NCBI GenBank assembly: GCA_022826965.1
Contig: JAJDTU010000010.1
Span: 1 to 64,000, forward strand
DNA: 64,000 nucleotides
Direction: 5' to 3'
Source: Dehalococcoidia bacterium
GTDB taxonomy: Bacteria > Chloroflexota > Dehalococcoidia > Bin125
Shown piece after piece: positions 25,401 to 33,085 of the stretch. Each line of letters starts with the position of its first letter. The stretch's first letter is position 1. Below the pieces are notes generated by a model. That model saw only the letters and a program-made list of their open reading frames with translations, did not search any database and was not told the DNA's origin. Both the position numbers and the translations under genes were made by a program.

Positions 25401-25679
25401 CACTTCGGAACCAACCAGGCCGTCATGCCCGGCCAGGGCAAGATCAACCGTCGGGGAGATGTGGTCGACGTCTACCTGAACGATCGGGCGTACTGGCGGG
25501 ACGTGCCGGTGGAAGTGTGGGAGTATCGGCTAGGCGGCTACCAGGTATTGAAGAAGTGGCTGAGCTACCGGGAGTCAAAGGTGTTGGGTCGGGCGCTGTC
25601 GGTGTCGGAGGTGTCCTGGTGGTCGGAGGTTACCCGGAGGATTCAAGCCGTCCTGTCTACCGAGAGAAAACAGCAATGA
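22485..25679 (+). CDS. Type IIG/ISP-like restriction-modification enzyme (1064 aa)
   Basis: A single-chain enzyme. The N-terminus has a PD-(D/E)xK-like nuclease pattern, QPDLGFFSADN then VVEVKGAGDN (about residues 62-90). The N6-adenine methyltransferase core carries DPCCGTGAFLVETL (about 370) and VVLGNPPYNG (about 490). The C-terminal 500 residues resemble the type ISP specificity/coupling region (FRYRPFDTRWLYWE-like, FPLYLRDE). No helicase motifs separate nuclease and methyltransferase, so it is closer to type IIG. I favour a GTG start with AAGG upstream; an ATG follows three codons later. Its stop overlaps the next gene (ATGA). A decayed copy of its 3' end lies at 27262-27745. Confidence 0.82.
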   Translation: MSNMTPTIKSYLDAASKVSPVGTPELSHYPALKNLFDAVGDELTPKVRAVVHYSEPGSGQPDLGFFSADNPQPDRGVVEVKGAGDNLNDLIASKQVDDYWRIHKLVLVTNLREFALVGQDHAGAKRTLERYSLANSSAAFDALLKHPVAAANRHGVSLGEYLLRVMSHRSTIAEPRDLARLLASYARDALQRVEQAAEEEESLSTTREALEQALGMTFEDERGEGFFRSTLVQTLFYGVFAAWVLWARAGKSGQFRWKDAVYELRVPFLRMLFHQLTDPGRLERLNLVDVLDWTEAALERVDREAFLKRFSEGEAVQYFYEPFLEAFDPELRKQLGVWYTPREIVRYMVARVDRALRDDLGIAKGLADDRVVVLDPCCGTGAFLVETLRRIADTESASAGALTAAAVRQAATDRVFGFEIMPAPLVVAHLEVGLALEQIGAGLDDTQRAGVYLTNALTGWEPQTTKPLPFPELEQERQQAAKVKQKRKILVVLGNPPYNGFPGVSDNAEERKLTDAYREVKGADVPKPQGQGLNDLYVRFYRMAERRIAEKTGEGVVCFISNYSWLDGLSFPGMRQRYLDAFDIVRIDNLNGDKYRTGKLTPDGLPDPSVFSTRDDLLGIQVGTAIATLVRRDSHQPAERVEWRELWGVGKLRELEESANAPVYKSVEPMEGLGLLFAPVALSKDWFGWPSLVELFPKRFHGVLTNRDAFLVDLDGDRLRTRLGDYFDPAQGHDELALRYPMAMKSTRRTDARKVRDSLLTRGTLDEDAFVRFSYRPFDTRWLYWEQETKLLDERRPEYRPHVFDGNLWLSSTQQLRKGITEPQASFTRLAGSHHSIERGAHMFPLYLRDEQFGEEVNGVKRTANLSERARAYIKSQDAEPEDLFHHVLATLHDPAYREANAGGLRMGWPRIPLPGDPGEFAASAVRGRLLARLLDTESNVDDLLDPTIAVPTKTDGTQMQPADFTVTAGWGHFGTNQAVMPGQGKINRRGDVVDVYLNDRAYWRDVPVEVWEYRLGGYQVLKKWLSYRESKVLGRALSVSEVSWWSEVTRRIQAVLSTERKQQ

Positions 25680-26722
25680 GAGGCCGTGTGAACCAAGCGA
25701 AGTGCTGGATTCGTAGCAGGACCGGAACCTTCTGGTTCACTCTCGCCGTGATATTGATACTGAGCGCCAGTGCTGGATTGTCGGCTTCCTACTGGGGCCA
25801 GCTATCCGGTCCGTCTGGTGACAAGCAGAGTCTGAGCGAAACTGTCCGCAACGTCATGCTCATGATCGGAGCTTTGCTCGCCTTGCCCCTTGCATATTGG
25901 CGAGGATTGGTCGCCGAGCGTCAGGTAAAGGCGACAAGCGACAGCGTCAATGCTGCACATACAGCAATCTCGAACCAGAGGTTTCAAGCGGCGGCTCAGA
26001 TGTTAAGCAACGAATCCAATGCAGTGCGACTAGGAGCCATTCATACTTTGGTGACGCTCGCACGAGAAGACGCAGAGCGATACTACATCGCCTCGGCCAT
26101 GTTGCTAGCAGCCTTTGTTCGGCGAGCTACGAACATGGACGACGAGGATGCACCCGAGATAAAGAGAGGTCGCGGCCGGAGAATTCGAGAGGATGCCGGA
26201 TCTGCTCTTGACTTCATTGCCTCTCGTACTGCTGCCGATTCTCTTCTCGAACGAGAACGAGAATTCAAGATCGACCTCAGCGGAGCGAGCTTGAACCGTG
26301 TGGATCTTCGCGGAGTCAACCTCTCGGGTGTCATACTACGTTCAGCGAATCTGCGGGGCGCGCACTTGGGAAGCGTGAACTTCACTGATACTGATCTCTC
26401 CAATGCGGCACTCGGCGGCGCATACTTGAGAAATGCAGTCTTGTGTAGGACGATCCTATCGGGAGTGAACTTCAGTGCCTTCGTACGCGACGCCAATGGT
26501 GAGTTTGTGGAACTCACTCGTCCAAATGGTCCAAGACCCGCGGTCGGGCTTGTCCAAAGCCAACTTGACTTATCTCTTGACGATGGGGAGGACCCTCCAC
26601 TGCTTCGAGGAGTAGTGGATACGGAGACAAGCGATCAACTGCTGTGGCATGGCAGACCTCCGGCACCGGAGCAAGTCGTTCCACTGATCAAGCCACCCGA
26701 TCGGCGTAGGCCACGATCCTGA
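25676..26722 (+). CDS. Membrane-anchored pentapeptide-repeat protein (348 aa)
   Basis: Two transmembrane helices at the N-terminus (FWFTLAVILILSASAGL, about residues 18-36; VMLMIGALLALPLAYW, about 62-77). Then comes a helical region with the phrase VRLGAIHTLVTLARED and LLAAFVR, common in this family. Pentapeptide repeats follow at about residues 200-265 (DLSGASLNRVDLRGVNLSG, ANLRGAHLG, ALGGAYLRNAVL). The C-terminal 90 residues are proline-rich. The start overlaps the restriction-modification stop by 4 bases, so the two are very likely co-translated. Its part in defence is inference from this coupling. Confidence 0.75.
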   Translation: MRGRVNQAKCWIRSRTGTFWFTLAVILILSASAGLSASYWGQLSGPSGDKQSLSETVRNVMLMIGALLALPLAYWRGLVAERQVKATSDSVNAAHTAISNQRFQAAAQMLSNESNAVRLGAIHTLVTLAREDAERYYIASAMLLAAFVRRATNMDDEDAPEIKRGRGRRIREDAGSALDFIASRTAADSLLEREREFKIDLSGASLNRVDLRGVNLSGVILRSANLRGAHLGSVNFTDTDLSNAALGGAYLRNAVLCRTILSGVNFSAFVRDANGEFVELTRPNGPRPAVGLVQSQLDLSLDDGEDPPLLRGVVDTETSDQLLWHGRPPAPEQVVPLIKPPDRRRPRS

Positions 26723-26737
26723 CCTCATGGATGGTGG

Positions 26738-26902
26738 CGAATCGAAGGGTTTCTGTAGGCAGATCCACGTGTCGGTGGTGACGCCGAAGGTTTGGTCGAA
26801 GCGGATGACGGGGTCGGCAGTGCTCGGCGCTTCGCAGGCACACACGGCGGCCAACGCAGCCTCTTCGATCTGTAGATGCGCCGCCGCCTCTGCGTTCGTC
26901 AG
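26738..26902 (-). pseudogene. HigA-type antitoxin fragment
   Basis: Leftward translation gives NAEAAAHLQIEEAALAAV, then DPVIRFDQTFGVTTDTW and ICLQKPFDS. This aligns with the helix-turn-helix and the AFG-xxTW-LxMQxxYD end of HigA antitoxins. No start or proper end is present. It lies directly next to a second, longer higA pseudogene. Confidence 0.5.
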
Positions 26903-27189
26903 GCGGCCGATTCGATTGGCTTCACCTGGATGTCGCTACAGTCGAGGCGCCGTTGCCCCAGGTCGTAGGAGGCCTGCATCCGCATCCACACGTCGGCCGT
27001 GCCGCCGAGTGCTTGCTCCAGTCGGATCGCCAGGTCCGCATCGATCGCGCCCCGCCCCTCGCACAGCGTCGCCAGGTACGCCTAGTCGACTTCCAAGTGC
27101 GCCGCCGCGTCGGCAACCGAGAGGTCAAGCGGCTCCAGGCAGAGGGTGAGAATCGACTCGCCGGGGTGCGGTGGATTCTTCATCGGCAT
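26899..27189 (-). pseudogene. higA: higA antitoxin pseudogene with internal stop
   Basis: Reads [33 protein letters not shown], an in-frame TAG, then AYLATLCEGRGAIDADLAIRLEQ, ALGGTADVWMRMQASYDLGQ and a short tail. This is the full length of a HigA-family antitoxin, broken by one stop codon in the recognition helix. The matching toxin fragment lies 11 bases upstream on the same strand. Confidence 0.75.
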
Positions 27190-27199
27190 CATCTGAACC

Positions 27200-27265
27200 T
27201 CATCGATAGTCGACTAGGCCGACCTCGGTGCTCTCTGCGCATTCGAAGCACAGGTGGATCCGGTT
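27200..27265 (-). pseudogene. higB: higB toxin C-terminal fragment
   Basis: Encodes [22 protein letters not shown] followed by a stop. This matches the typical HigB ending (WRLCFRWxxGDAxxVEIVDYH). Everything upstream of this segment is replaced by sequence resembling the end of the restriction-modification gene on the other strand. With the higA pseudogene it is the scar of a lost higBA module. Confidence 0.6.
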
Positions 27266-27745
27266 GTTGAGGAAGGCCACTATCCGCGAGGCCAGCGCCA
27301 GCGATCTGCGCATGGGCTCGTCCCGCATCACCTTGCCCACCGATGCCGCAGAGTGCGCCGGGTCGGGCCGTCCCCTCGCCCGTCCACTCAACACTGAGTC
27401 AACTGTCGAAGACCCGCTCGACAGGTGCATCGCCGTCCCGACCTAGGCCGACGGATCCGAGACGCAAGTCGTTGACTTCACCGGCACCGCAGCCTGGGGC
27501 CACTTGGGAGCCAATCAAGCCATCATGACCGGCCAGGGCAAGATCAGTCGCCGGGAAGACATGATGGCCATCTACATGAACGATCGGGCGTTCTGGAAGG
27601 TCGTGCAAATCGAGGTCTGGGAATACTGACCGGGCGGTTACCAGGTTCCCAAGATGTCGCTCAGCTACCGGCAGTCGAAGGTGCTAGGCCGGGGTTGACT
27701 GTGTCGGAAGTCGCGCTTCGGGTGGCGGGTATTCTGAGGATCTGA
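27262..27745 (+). pseudogene. Decayed 3' end of a second type IIG/ISP restriction-modification gene
   Basis: About 160 codons match the C-terminus of the intact enzyme at 22485-25679: IREASASDLRMGSSRITLP, LNTESTVEDPLDRCIAVPT, then after an in-frame TAG, DFTGTAAWGHLGANQAIM, GQGKISRREDMMAIYMND and QIEVWEY. More stops and a frameshift follow (GGYQVPKMSLSYRQSKVLG). The rest of the gene is missing. Confidence 0.8.
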
Positions 27746-27762
27746 ATCGCAAGGTGTTGTCA

Positions 27763-29130
27763 ATGGATCAGCCAGGACCGGACCAGAAACCACTGCTTGA
27801 CAATTGGGACCTGCCGCCAGATTGGCCCGAAGTCCCGCGCTTCGTTGTGTTCTTCATCACTGCCCCAATACCACTCGGCCTTCCCGATGGCTGGACAGGA
27901 TGCATGACCTTCGAGGGAGAACGTGTTGAGTGGCTGAAGCAACTCGGGCCCGGCGCCATGGCGAAATTTGACCGATCGCCGATACCCTATAACCCGGAAG
28001 GCCTCCCCTTCGTATCCCTATACGTAAGCCGACTCGAATTCCCCTTTGGACTTGGTGCGGAGCGGCTCATTCTGGCGACCGGAGCCTATGAGAGAATGAA
28101 GGGACAAGTCGAGTTTGCACCAGATGCGCCATTTTACGCAAAAGCTGCGCAAGGTGCCTTTCTGACCGGAGCCGCATCACACTGTACGGTGTTCGAGCTG
28201 ATGACGCCTTTGGTACCAGTAGGAGGAGAGGGCGAAGAGATTGAGCTAGAAGCCTCGGTGTGGGATGCGTTTGATCGATCATTCGGGGCACTAGAAGCCG
28301 TACATCGAGCTTACGTCACCACGGTAGATGACTGGGCCGTCCGCCCTCCAAATCGACGCACCCTGCACCCGGTTGTCCCCTGGACGACGCGGGTTACGGC
28401 GACAGGTGAAGTCGAAGTGCTGCGATATCTGAGAGTGAATGATGCGGAACATTGGCCCCGGGGAGCCAAGGAGACGTTAGGCGACAGGACTTTGGGGCAC
28501 TTGGATAACCATGTTCAGGTCGTGTTGTCCTCCAGTGAGCAAGGCAACCCTCATTTGGACTTTGTCGAGTATGCGAAGCGTGGGCAGCACGCGTTTTTCG
28601 CACAAGGCGACTACACGGCTACACTAATCTGGTCTCACATGTCGTCCGAGCGCTTGTTGAACGGCGCGCTGCTAATGAGCGGTTTCGAAAGAGGTGTTGG
28701 AATCAACGAAGCGGCGCAGTGGTTAGAGGATCCACTTCGCAAGAGGACACAAAGGCACTTTGGGAGGAGATTCGGCGGGAGATGGAACACGCGCGATGGC
28801 GACTCGCTCATCGGCAAGTGGTCACAGAACGTCGTAGATGTGCGCAACCGTGTTGTACATGGAGGCAAAGGGGCGACGGAAAGTGAGGCTATAGCCGCCT
28901 CCAACTCCTGTGTCGACTTGGAGAGGTACCTCAAGCACCGGCTGATTGCTCGCCGCCATGAGTTTCCGAATACCGCGATGGTGTTCGTAGGCGTGCCTGT
29001 CATGAAGGAACGAGGTGCTTGGGATGATCGGATGGAGAGAGCGTTGGAGCAGTTCGAGGAAGAACTCCGTTGGATCGATGAGTATGAGGACTGGATTCAA
29101 AGCGTCTACGCTCAGGCAGAGGATCGCTAG
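27763..29130 (+). CDS. HEPN-motif protein of unknown function (455 aa)
   Basis: No match over most of its length. Near residue 360 the sequence KWSQNVVDVRNRVVHGG carries R-x4-H, the core of HEPN ribonuclease/nucleotide-binding domains, followed by a helix (DLERYLKHRL). The N-terminal 200 residues look like a mixed sheet domain (FVVFFITAPIPLG, FPFGLGAERLILATG). A GTG lies three codons before the chosen ATG, with AAGG upstream. It sits directly behind the restriction-modification remnant and has lower GC than the backbone, consistent with recently acquired cargo. Defence function is inference. Confidence 0.6.
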   Translation: MDQPGPDQKPLLDNWDLPPDWPEVPRFVVFFITAPIPLGLPDGWTGCMTFEGERVEWLKQLGPGAMAKFDRSPIPYNPEGLPFVSLYVSRLEFPFGLGAERLILATGAYERMKGQVEFAPDAPFYAKAAQGAFLTGAASHCTVFELMTPLVPVGGEGEEIELEASVWDAFDRSFGALEAVHRAYVTTVDDWAVRPPNRRTLHPVVPWTTRVTATGEVEVLRYLRVNDAEHWPRGAKETLGDRTLGHLDNHVQVVLSSSEQGNPHLDFVEYAKRGQHAFFAQGDYTATLIWSHMSSERLLNGALLMSGFERGVGINEAAQWLEDPLRKRTQRHFGRRFGGRWNTRDGDSLIGKWSQNVVDVRNRVVHGGKGATESEAIAASNSCVDLERYLKHRLIARRHEFPNTAMVFVGVPVMKERGAWDDRMERALEQFEEELRWIDEYEDWIQSVYAQAEDR

Positions 29131-29687
29131 CACGGTCGGTGCCGTGGCAAGGGGCAAAGGCGCAGGGTCTGATTGGGCAACCCGCTCAATCCGCCTGGCC
29201 GCGCATTCCGTCCTTGTCTGACGGGGCGTGGTCATGGTCGGACTGCATCGCGTGCCTAGTGTCGGCACCACTGCCGAAGGCCATGTCGATGCGCACGGCC
29301 AGAACCGCAGTGATGGGCGCGCGGCAGTCTCAGGCATCGGCGAGAGTCGATTTCCTCGATACAGTCGCGAAGCAGCGAGCGGCGTGGGTGGGGGTATTCT
29401 CTATCGCATCGTCAGGCTGCCCGTGTGAATCGCATGATTTCGAGTTCGCCCAGCATTTGCTTTGACTTGGGCGGCGTCGAACCTCGCCGGGAACTGGATC
29501 AAGTAGAACAACGCGTGCTGACAGCTACGCTCGAGAGGCGCATCGCACTATCGGTGGTGATCGGTGCGTCGGCTTGTGGGCTGAGGCACAGCAGCTCCTC
29601 CCTGTCGTCCCCCCGTCATTAGCGGCAGCCGAATTGCACACACCCGCGAAACGTCCGGGGTATCCTGACGTTCGGGAGCACCTGGCA
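29131..29687. other. Intergenic region without a supported gene
   Basis: About 560 bases between the HEPN-motif gene and the broken vapBC copy. Open frames are short and overlapping, and none looks protein-like. No RNA gene or clear repeat seen. It is probably decayed cargo DNA. Confidence 0.4.
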
Positions 29688-29998
29688 TTGGCCGACACGC
29701 GCACAATCACGATCACCGTTGACGAAGAGACCCACCGCCAGGCCTGCGCAGATGTAGAACAGCGCGGCTTGACAGTCTCTGAGTTGGCAGCGCAGGCAAT
29801 GGCGGCGTTGCTGCCTCAGCAGAGGGTTGATGCAGACCCCTCTCTGGACCCAGCAGACTGAGAATCGCGACACCGCCGCTTCCTGAGACCGTAGAGCGGA
29901 TCCGAGCCGACAACCCAGGATTCAGCGCTGCGGCCAACCTTTCCCGCGATGAGCTGTATCTGGAGCGCGGCCTTTGGCGTAGACAGGATCCGGGCTGA
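29688..29998 (+). pseudogene. vapB: Broken vapB-type antitoxin
   Basis: From a TTG the frame reads TRTITITVDEETHRQACADV and LTVSELAAQAMAAL, matching the intact VapB arm (HSIVVSVDDETHRRA, LSLPELAAAALANA). It stops at 29861. The rest of the antitoxin, ETVERIRADNPGFSAAANLS and RDELYLERGL, continues in another frame to 29998. One frameshift therefore separates the two halves. Confidence 0.75.
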
Positions 29999-30003
29999 CC
30001 ACG

Positions 30004-30126
30004 GTGGCTCGTCGACTATTCGACACGAACGTCTTGATCTACGCCGTCCGACCTGGTCTGACCAACGAAGGCGTTGACTTAGCAGCGCGCTCATGCTCAC
30101 TGATCAGGAGTTGGACGCCCTGCTGA
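30004..30126 (+). pseudogene. vapC: Truncated vapC-type toxin
   Basis: A GTG start five bases after the antitoxin remnant reads ARRLFDTNVLIYAVRPGLTN, matching the intact VapC N-terminus (FVDTNVLIYAVSS) including the first catalytic Asp. After about 30 residues similarity is lost and a stop follows at codon 41. The other PIN-domain acidic residues are missing. Confidence 0.75.
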
Positions 30127-30214
30127 CCGACGCTACCCAACAGGCTGCAGGCGACCTCGCCTGGCAAATCGACCAGTCCCAGTTCCCTGCTTCGGATTTC
30201 CCCTCGAGGTCAAG

Positions 30215-30409
30215 TTATTGGTTGGTCGGCAGCTCTAGGTTGACTGCTTTTGGAATCCTGACTCCGAGGAGCTGTGCTAAATGTTCATTCGCCGCCAAGC
30301 CAGGCGTACCATCGAGCTCACTCGGGGAGAGAGGCTCATTTGTCGGTGCGGCAGGAACGGCTACGACAAGCTCCAGGGACAGCTCGACCGTCTTCCCGAC
30401 CCAGTACAA
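30215..30409 (-). CDS. Possible small ORF downstream of the DUF262 gene
   Basis: A 64-codon frame from a TTG reads YWVGKTVELSLELVVAVPAA, then LAANEHLAQLLGVRIPKAVN. Composition and strand/helix pattern look protein-like, but no ATG or clear RBS is present, and the upstream in-frame stop is close. It could be a small protein co-transcribed with the DUF262 gene, or a gene fragment. Confidence 0.3.
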   Translation of the reverse strand: MYWVGKTVELSLELVVAVPAAPTNEPLSPSELDGTPGLAANEHLAQLLGVRIPKAVNLELPTNQ

Positions 30410-30427
30410 CGATGATGGGACACGCAG

Positions 30428-32182
30428 CTACACAGAGTTCACCAGGGCCGCGATTCGTTCTCTAAGCCTCTCTCGGCGAATCGAAGAAAACTCGGCGAAG
30501 TCCTTGATTTCTCGAGGAACGTCGCCCAGCAAGTGGCGGTCACAGTAGCTTCGTCGGGCTTCGTCGTCTGGGCAATGCTCGTCCAGCCAGTCTGCCGGTA
30601 GGGCGGCCCGCTTCTCCCTATTGATCGTGGCTTCCAGCAACTGGAGATTCGCCAAGCGGTCGCAGCGGTCCCGGAATGCTTCGACTTGATCATCGGCGAC
30701 CGACGCAGCCCGTAGCCGGTTGGGAGTGAACCTGCTCTTGGGGAAGATGTGGTCAATGTCGGACGCGGCGTGGGACTCTACGACCGGGAACAGCATCGTC
30801 AGCAAGGGGAAGATGCGTCGATCGCTGAACCGCATGTCTGCCAAATCCTCTATCTCCTCCTCGACGAAATCCAGCGTCTTACCTCTCTGGGCCATCACCC
30901 GGCGCAGTTCGGCGGCCGGGAACTCCGAGCTTCCAGAGTCGCGGAGTACGTCTCGCAGCGCCGTCAGCAAGGTGTCCAAACCGCTGCCCCAGATGCCCGA
31001 TTCCTTGAGGATTGAGCGAGTGAGCCAGCCCCGAATGACCTTGCGGTCCTTCCGGTAACTGTCGCTGCTTTCAAAGTTGTGCGGCGCACCCTTCTGGTAG
31101 AGGTAGTAAGCGATGGGCAGAAGCGAGTTGCTGGCCTGGATCGTCCGGCTGTCGAAGCCGAAACGGTCAACCAGGTCCACAGTTTCCAGCAGCGCCCTAC
31201 GAATCTCCGGCCAGTTCCGCTCCAGGACGGCCATGTTCTCGTGCGTGAAGTTCTCGACCCGGAAGCCGACGCTGGCGATGTCGGTGAGCATCAGCCCGGC
31301 CTTGAGCACGAAGTCCGCGTTGAAGCGCAGGCCGGCCCTCACCTGATTCATCTCGTCCACCAAACCGTGTACTTCGCTCCGGGCATCAAGGGTGTCCCAT
31401 TGCGAGACCGCGATGCTCAACAGCAGATTGGAGTATGAGAGCGGGGTCCCACCGCTGTTGCAGCGGATGAAGATATTGAGCACTCGCTCGATATCCTGGC
31501 TCTTCTCCTCGTAGAAGGCGACGACGGGCTCGACGCAGATCGCTTGATGGAGGCGGTTGAGGGTGCCGAAAGCGAGATTTTGCCGGTCAGTGTCCAGCCC
31601 GTGCTCTGTAATCCAAACCAACATTTCTGGCGCTGGATTGTCCTTCGAAAAGCTCAATATGTCGGCCACTCTGAACCAGAGGTGTTCATCCTCCATTCCG
31701 ATGCGTTCTGTGTCGACGAACTCGAAAGCATAGCGGCTGCCTTCCTCGTCGGGATCCGGGGGCGCCAGCAGATCAAGCGCCAGCACCCGCTTGGGAAAGG
31801 CGTCCGAGCTGTTCCACCACTTGTAGGGCAGCTTTCTCGCCATCGAACCGCTCAGACCGATATTGAACGCCGTCATTCGCTGTTGGCCGTCGAGCACGGC
31901 CGTGAGCGGCTTGTCGTGAATGGTTCCGAGTTCCGGGCAGTGCGGGTTGTCCCGCTGATGGTAGTCGCGCACGAAGTCGTACCAGCGGTATCGACTGGAG
32001 TTCTGCGGCTCGACACGCCAGAACATGAACTCTCCGAAGGGGTACCCCTGCATCACGCTGTCGAACAGATTGCAGACCTGCTCCGGCCGCCAGACGAACT
32101 CTCGCTGGATCGCCGGCAGAACGTAGCCGTGCGTCGCGATGCTGTCCAGCACCTCTCTGATAGTCCCGCCTTGCTGGTGCAT
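30428..32182 (-). CDS. DUF262 plus HNH protein, GmrSD/type IV restriction-like (584 aa)
   Basis: The N-terminal DUF262 (GmrS-like) domain is marked by VLPAIQREFVWRPEQVCNLF (about residues 20-39), GYPFGEFMFW and the nucleotide-binding motif LDGQQRMTAF (about 96-105). The C-terminal HNH (DUF1524/GmrD-like) nuclease has DIDHIFPKSRF (about 490-500) and a downstream NLQLLEATINREK stretch. One-chain GmrSD proteins cut modified DNA; related DUF262-HNH proteins serve in other phage-defence systems. It stands alone on the minus strand among cargo genes. The ATG at 32182 follows GGAGAGGC. Confidence 0.85.
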   Translation of the reverse strand: MHQQGGTIREVLDSIATHGYVLPAIQREFVWRPEQVCNLFDSVMQGYPFGEFMFWRVEPQNSSRYRWYDFVRDYHQRDNPHCPELGTIHDKPLTAVLDGQQRMTAFNIGLSGSMARKLPYKWWNSSDAFPKRVLALDLLAPPDPDEEGSRYAFEFVDTERIGMEDEHLWFRVADILSFSKDNPAPEMLVWITEHGLDTDRQNLAFGTLNRLHQAICVEPVVAFYEEKSQDIERVLNIFIRCNSGGTPLSYSNLLLSIAVSQWDTLDARSEVHGLVDEMNQVRAGLRFNADFVLKAGLMLTDIASVGFRVENFTHENMAVLERNWPEIRRALLETVDLVDRFGFDSRTIQASNSLLPIAYYLYQKGAPHNFESSDSYRKDRKVIRGWLTRSILKESGIWGSGLDTLLTALRDVLRDSGSSEFPAAELRRVMAQRGKTLDFVEEEIEDLADMRFSDRRIFPLLTMLFPVVESHAASDIDHIFPKSRFTPNRLRAASVADDQVEAFRDRCDRLANLQLLEATINREKRAALPADWLDEHCPDDEARRSYCDRHLLGDVPREIKDFAEFSSIRRERLRERIAALVNSV

Positions 32183-32533
32183 TGCCTCTCCTCAGTCCGA
32201 GACTCGTGCCTCACGCGAGTGCCTATGTCGGCTCCGTAACCGAAGCGCCCGTTGAGCACCTCCCAGGTCGGATTGCAGCCTAGCGGGACCGTGAATATGG
32301 CGCAGTTCTTGGTCGAGAGGGTTCATTCGAAACTGTAGGCCGTGCGCCGCAAGTTCCAGCCACGGTGATGCGAAACCTCTGGGCACGAATCCCTATCGTG
32401 CCGGTCTCAAGATCAGCGCGAACCGCGCCTCTGTCGCAGAGTCAATGCCGCTCACTCGCTGCGAGCTACCGACCGGTCCGCCCTCCAAGCAGCGATTCCG
32501 TGCAGTAGGCAGACCATGGTCGTCGTCGGCCGG

Positions 32534-32965
32534 CGAGCTGTTCCTGCTCGAACCACCGCACCGCGCCTCGCGTTGGTTCCGCCTCTACGGAGCTTTCTAC
32601 TCCGTCCAGCCCGACGCCTTCGGCGGACGCCGTCTGGACGGACGCGACCAGCCGTTCTTCCTCGAATGGGAGCGCCGCGCCATTAGGCCTTCGACCATGG
32701 GGCACCATACCTGCGCTACTACTCGTCCAAGAGGCCGACCGAGGATCATCGGGTCCATCCCTTACTCTTAGTCGCGTTCCAAGATCCCCTCGCCGCGGAT
32801 CACTTTCTCAGAGTCGCCCGCGCGCACCAGAAGCGCGTTGGCGACCGCATTCCGCTTTGGGTCAGCGACCGCGGCGCGTTGGCCGCACACGGACCGCTAG
32901 GACCATCTTGGAAACAACAGGCAGCGCTGGCCTTGGCAGCCCTTACGCCGAATGAGAACTCATAG
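32534..32965 (+). pseudogene. Frameshifted copy of the replication-relaxation protein C-terminus
   Basis: The first part reads GELFLLEPPHRASRWFRLYG, VQPDAFGG and FLEWERRAIRPSTM. After a small deletion near 32700 the match continues in another frame as PYLRYYSSKRPTEDH, LLLVAFQDPLAADHFL, and WVSDRGALAAHGPLGPSW, to a TAG at 32963. This parallels the intact gene at 15031-16707 (PPHRASRYFRHEG, YLRYFASRRPVDDH, FDDPLAADRFL, GPLGPAW). The N-terminal half is absent. Confidence 0.85.
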
Positions 32966-33085
32966 CCGCGGTTGAAGCCAAGCATCGGAGTCGCTCAACG
33001 CATTACTTCCGGGTGCATGCTCAAGTCCGCCAGCTGGCTGGCCGCTAGGGCCTGAAGTCTCCCAAGCTCCTTTGTCGGCCGCCTT

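Noticed and set aside
32192-32386. Small leftward frame upstream of the DUF262 gene
   Set aside because: Protein-like text appears only in short pieces in different frames, without a start or RBS; too weak to call.
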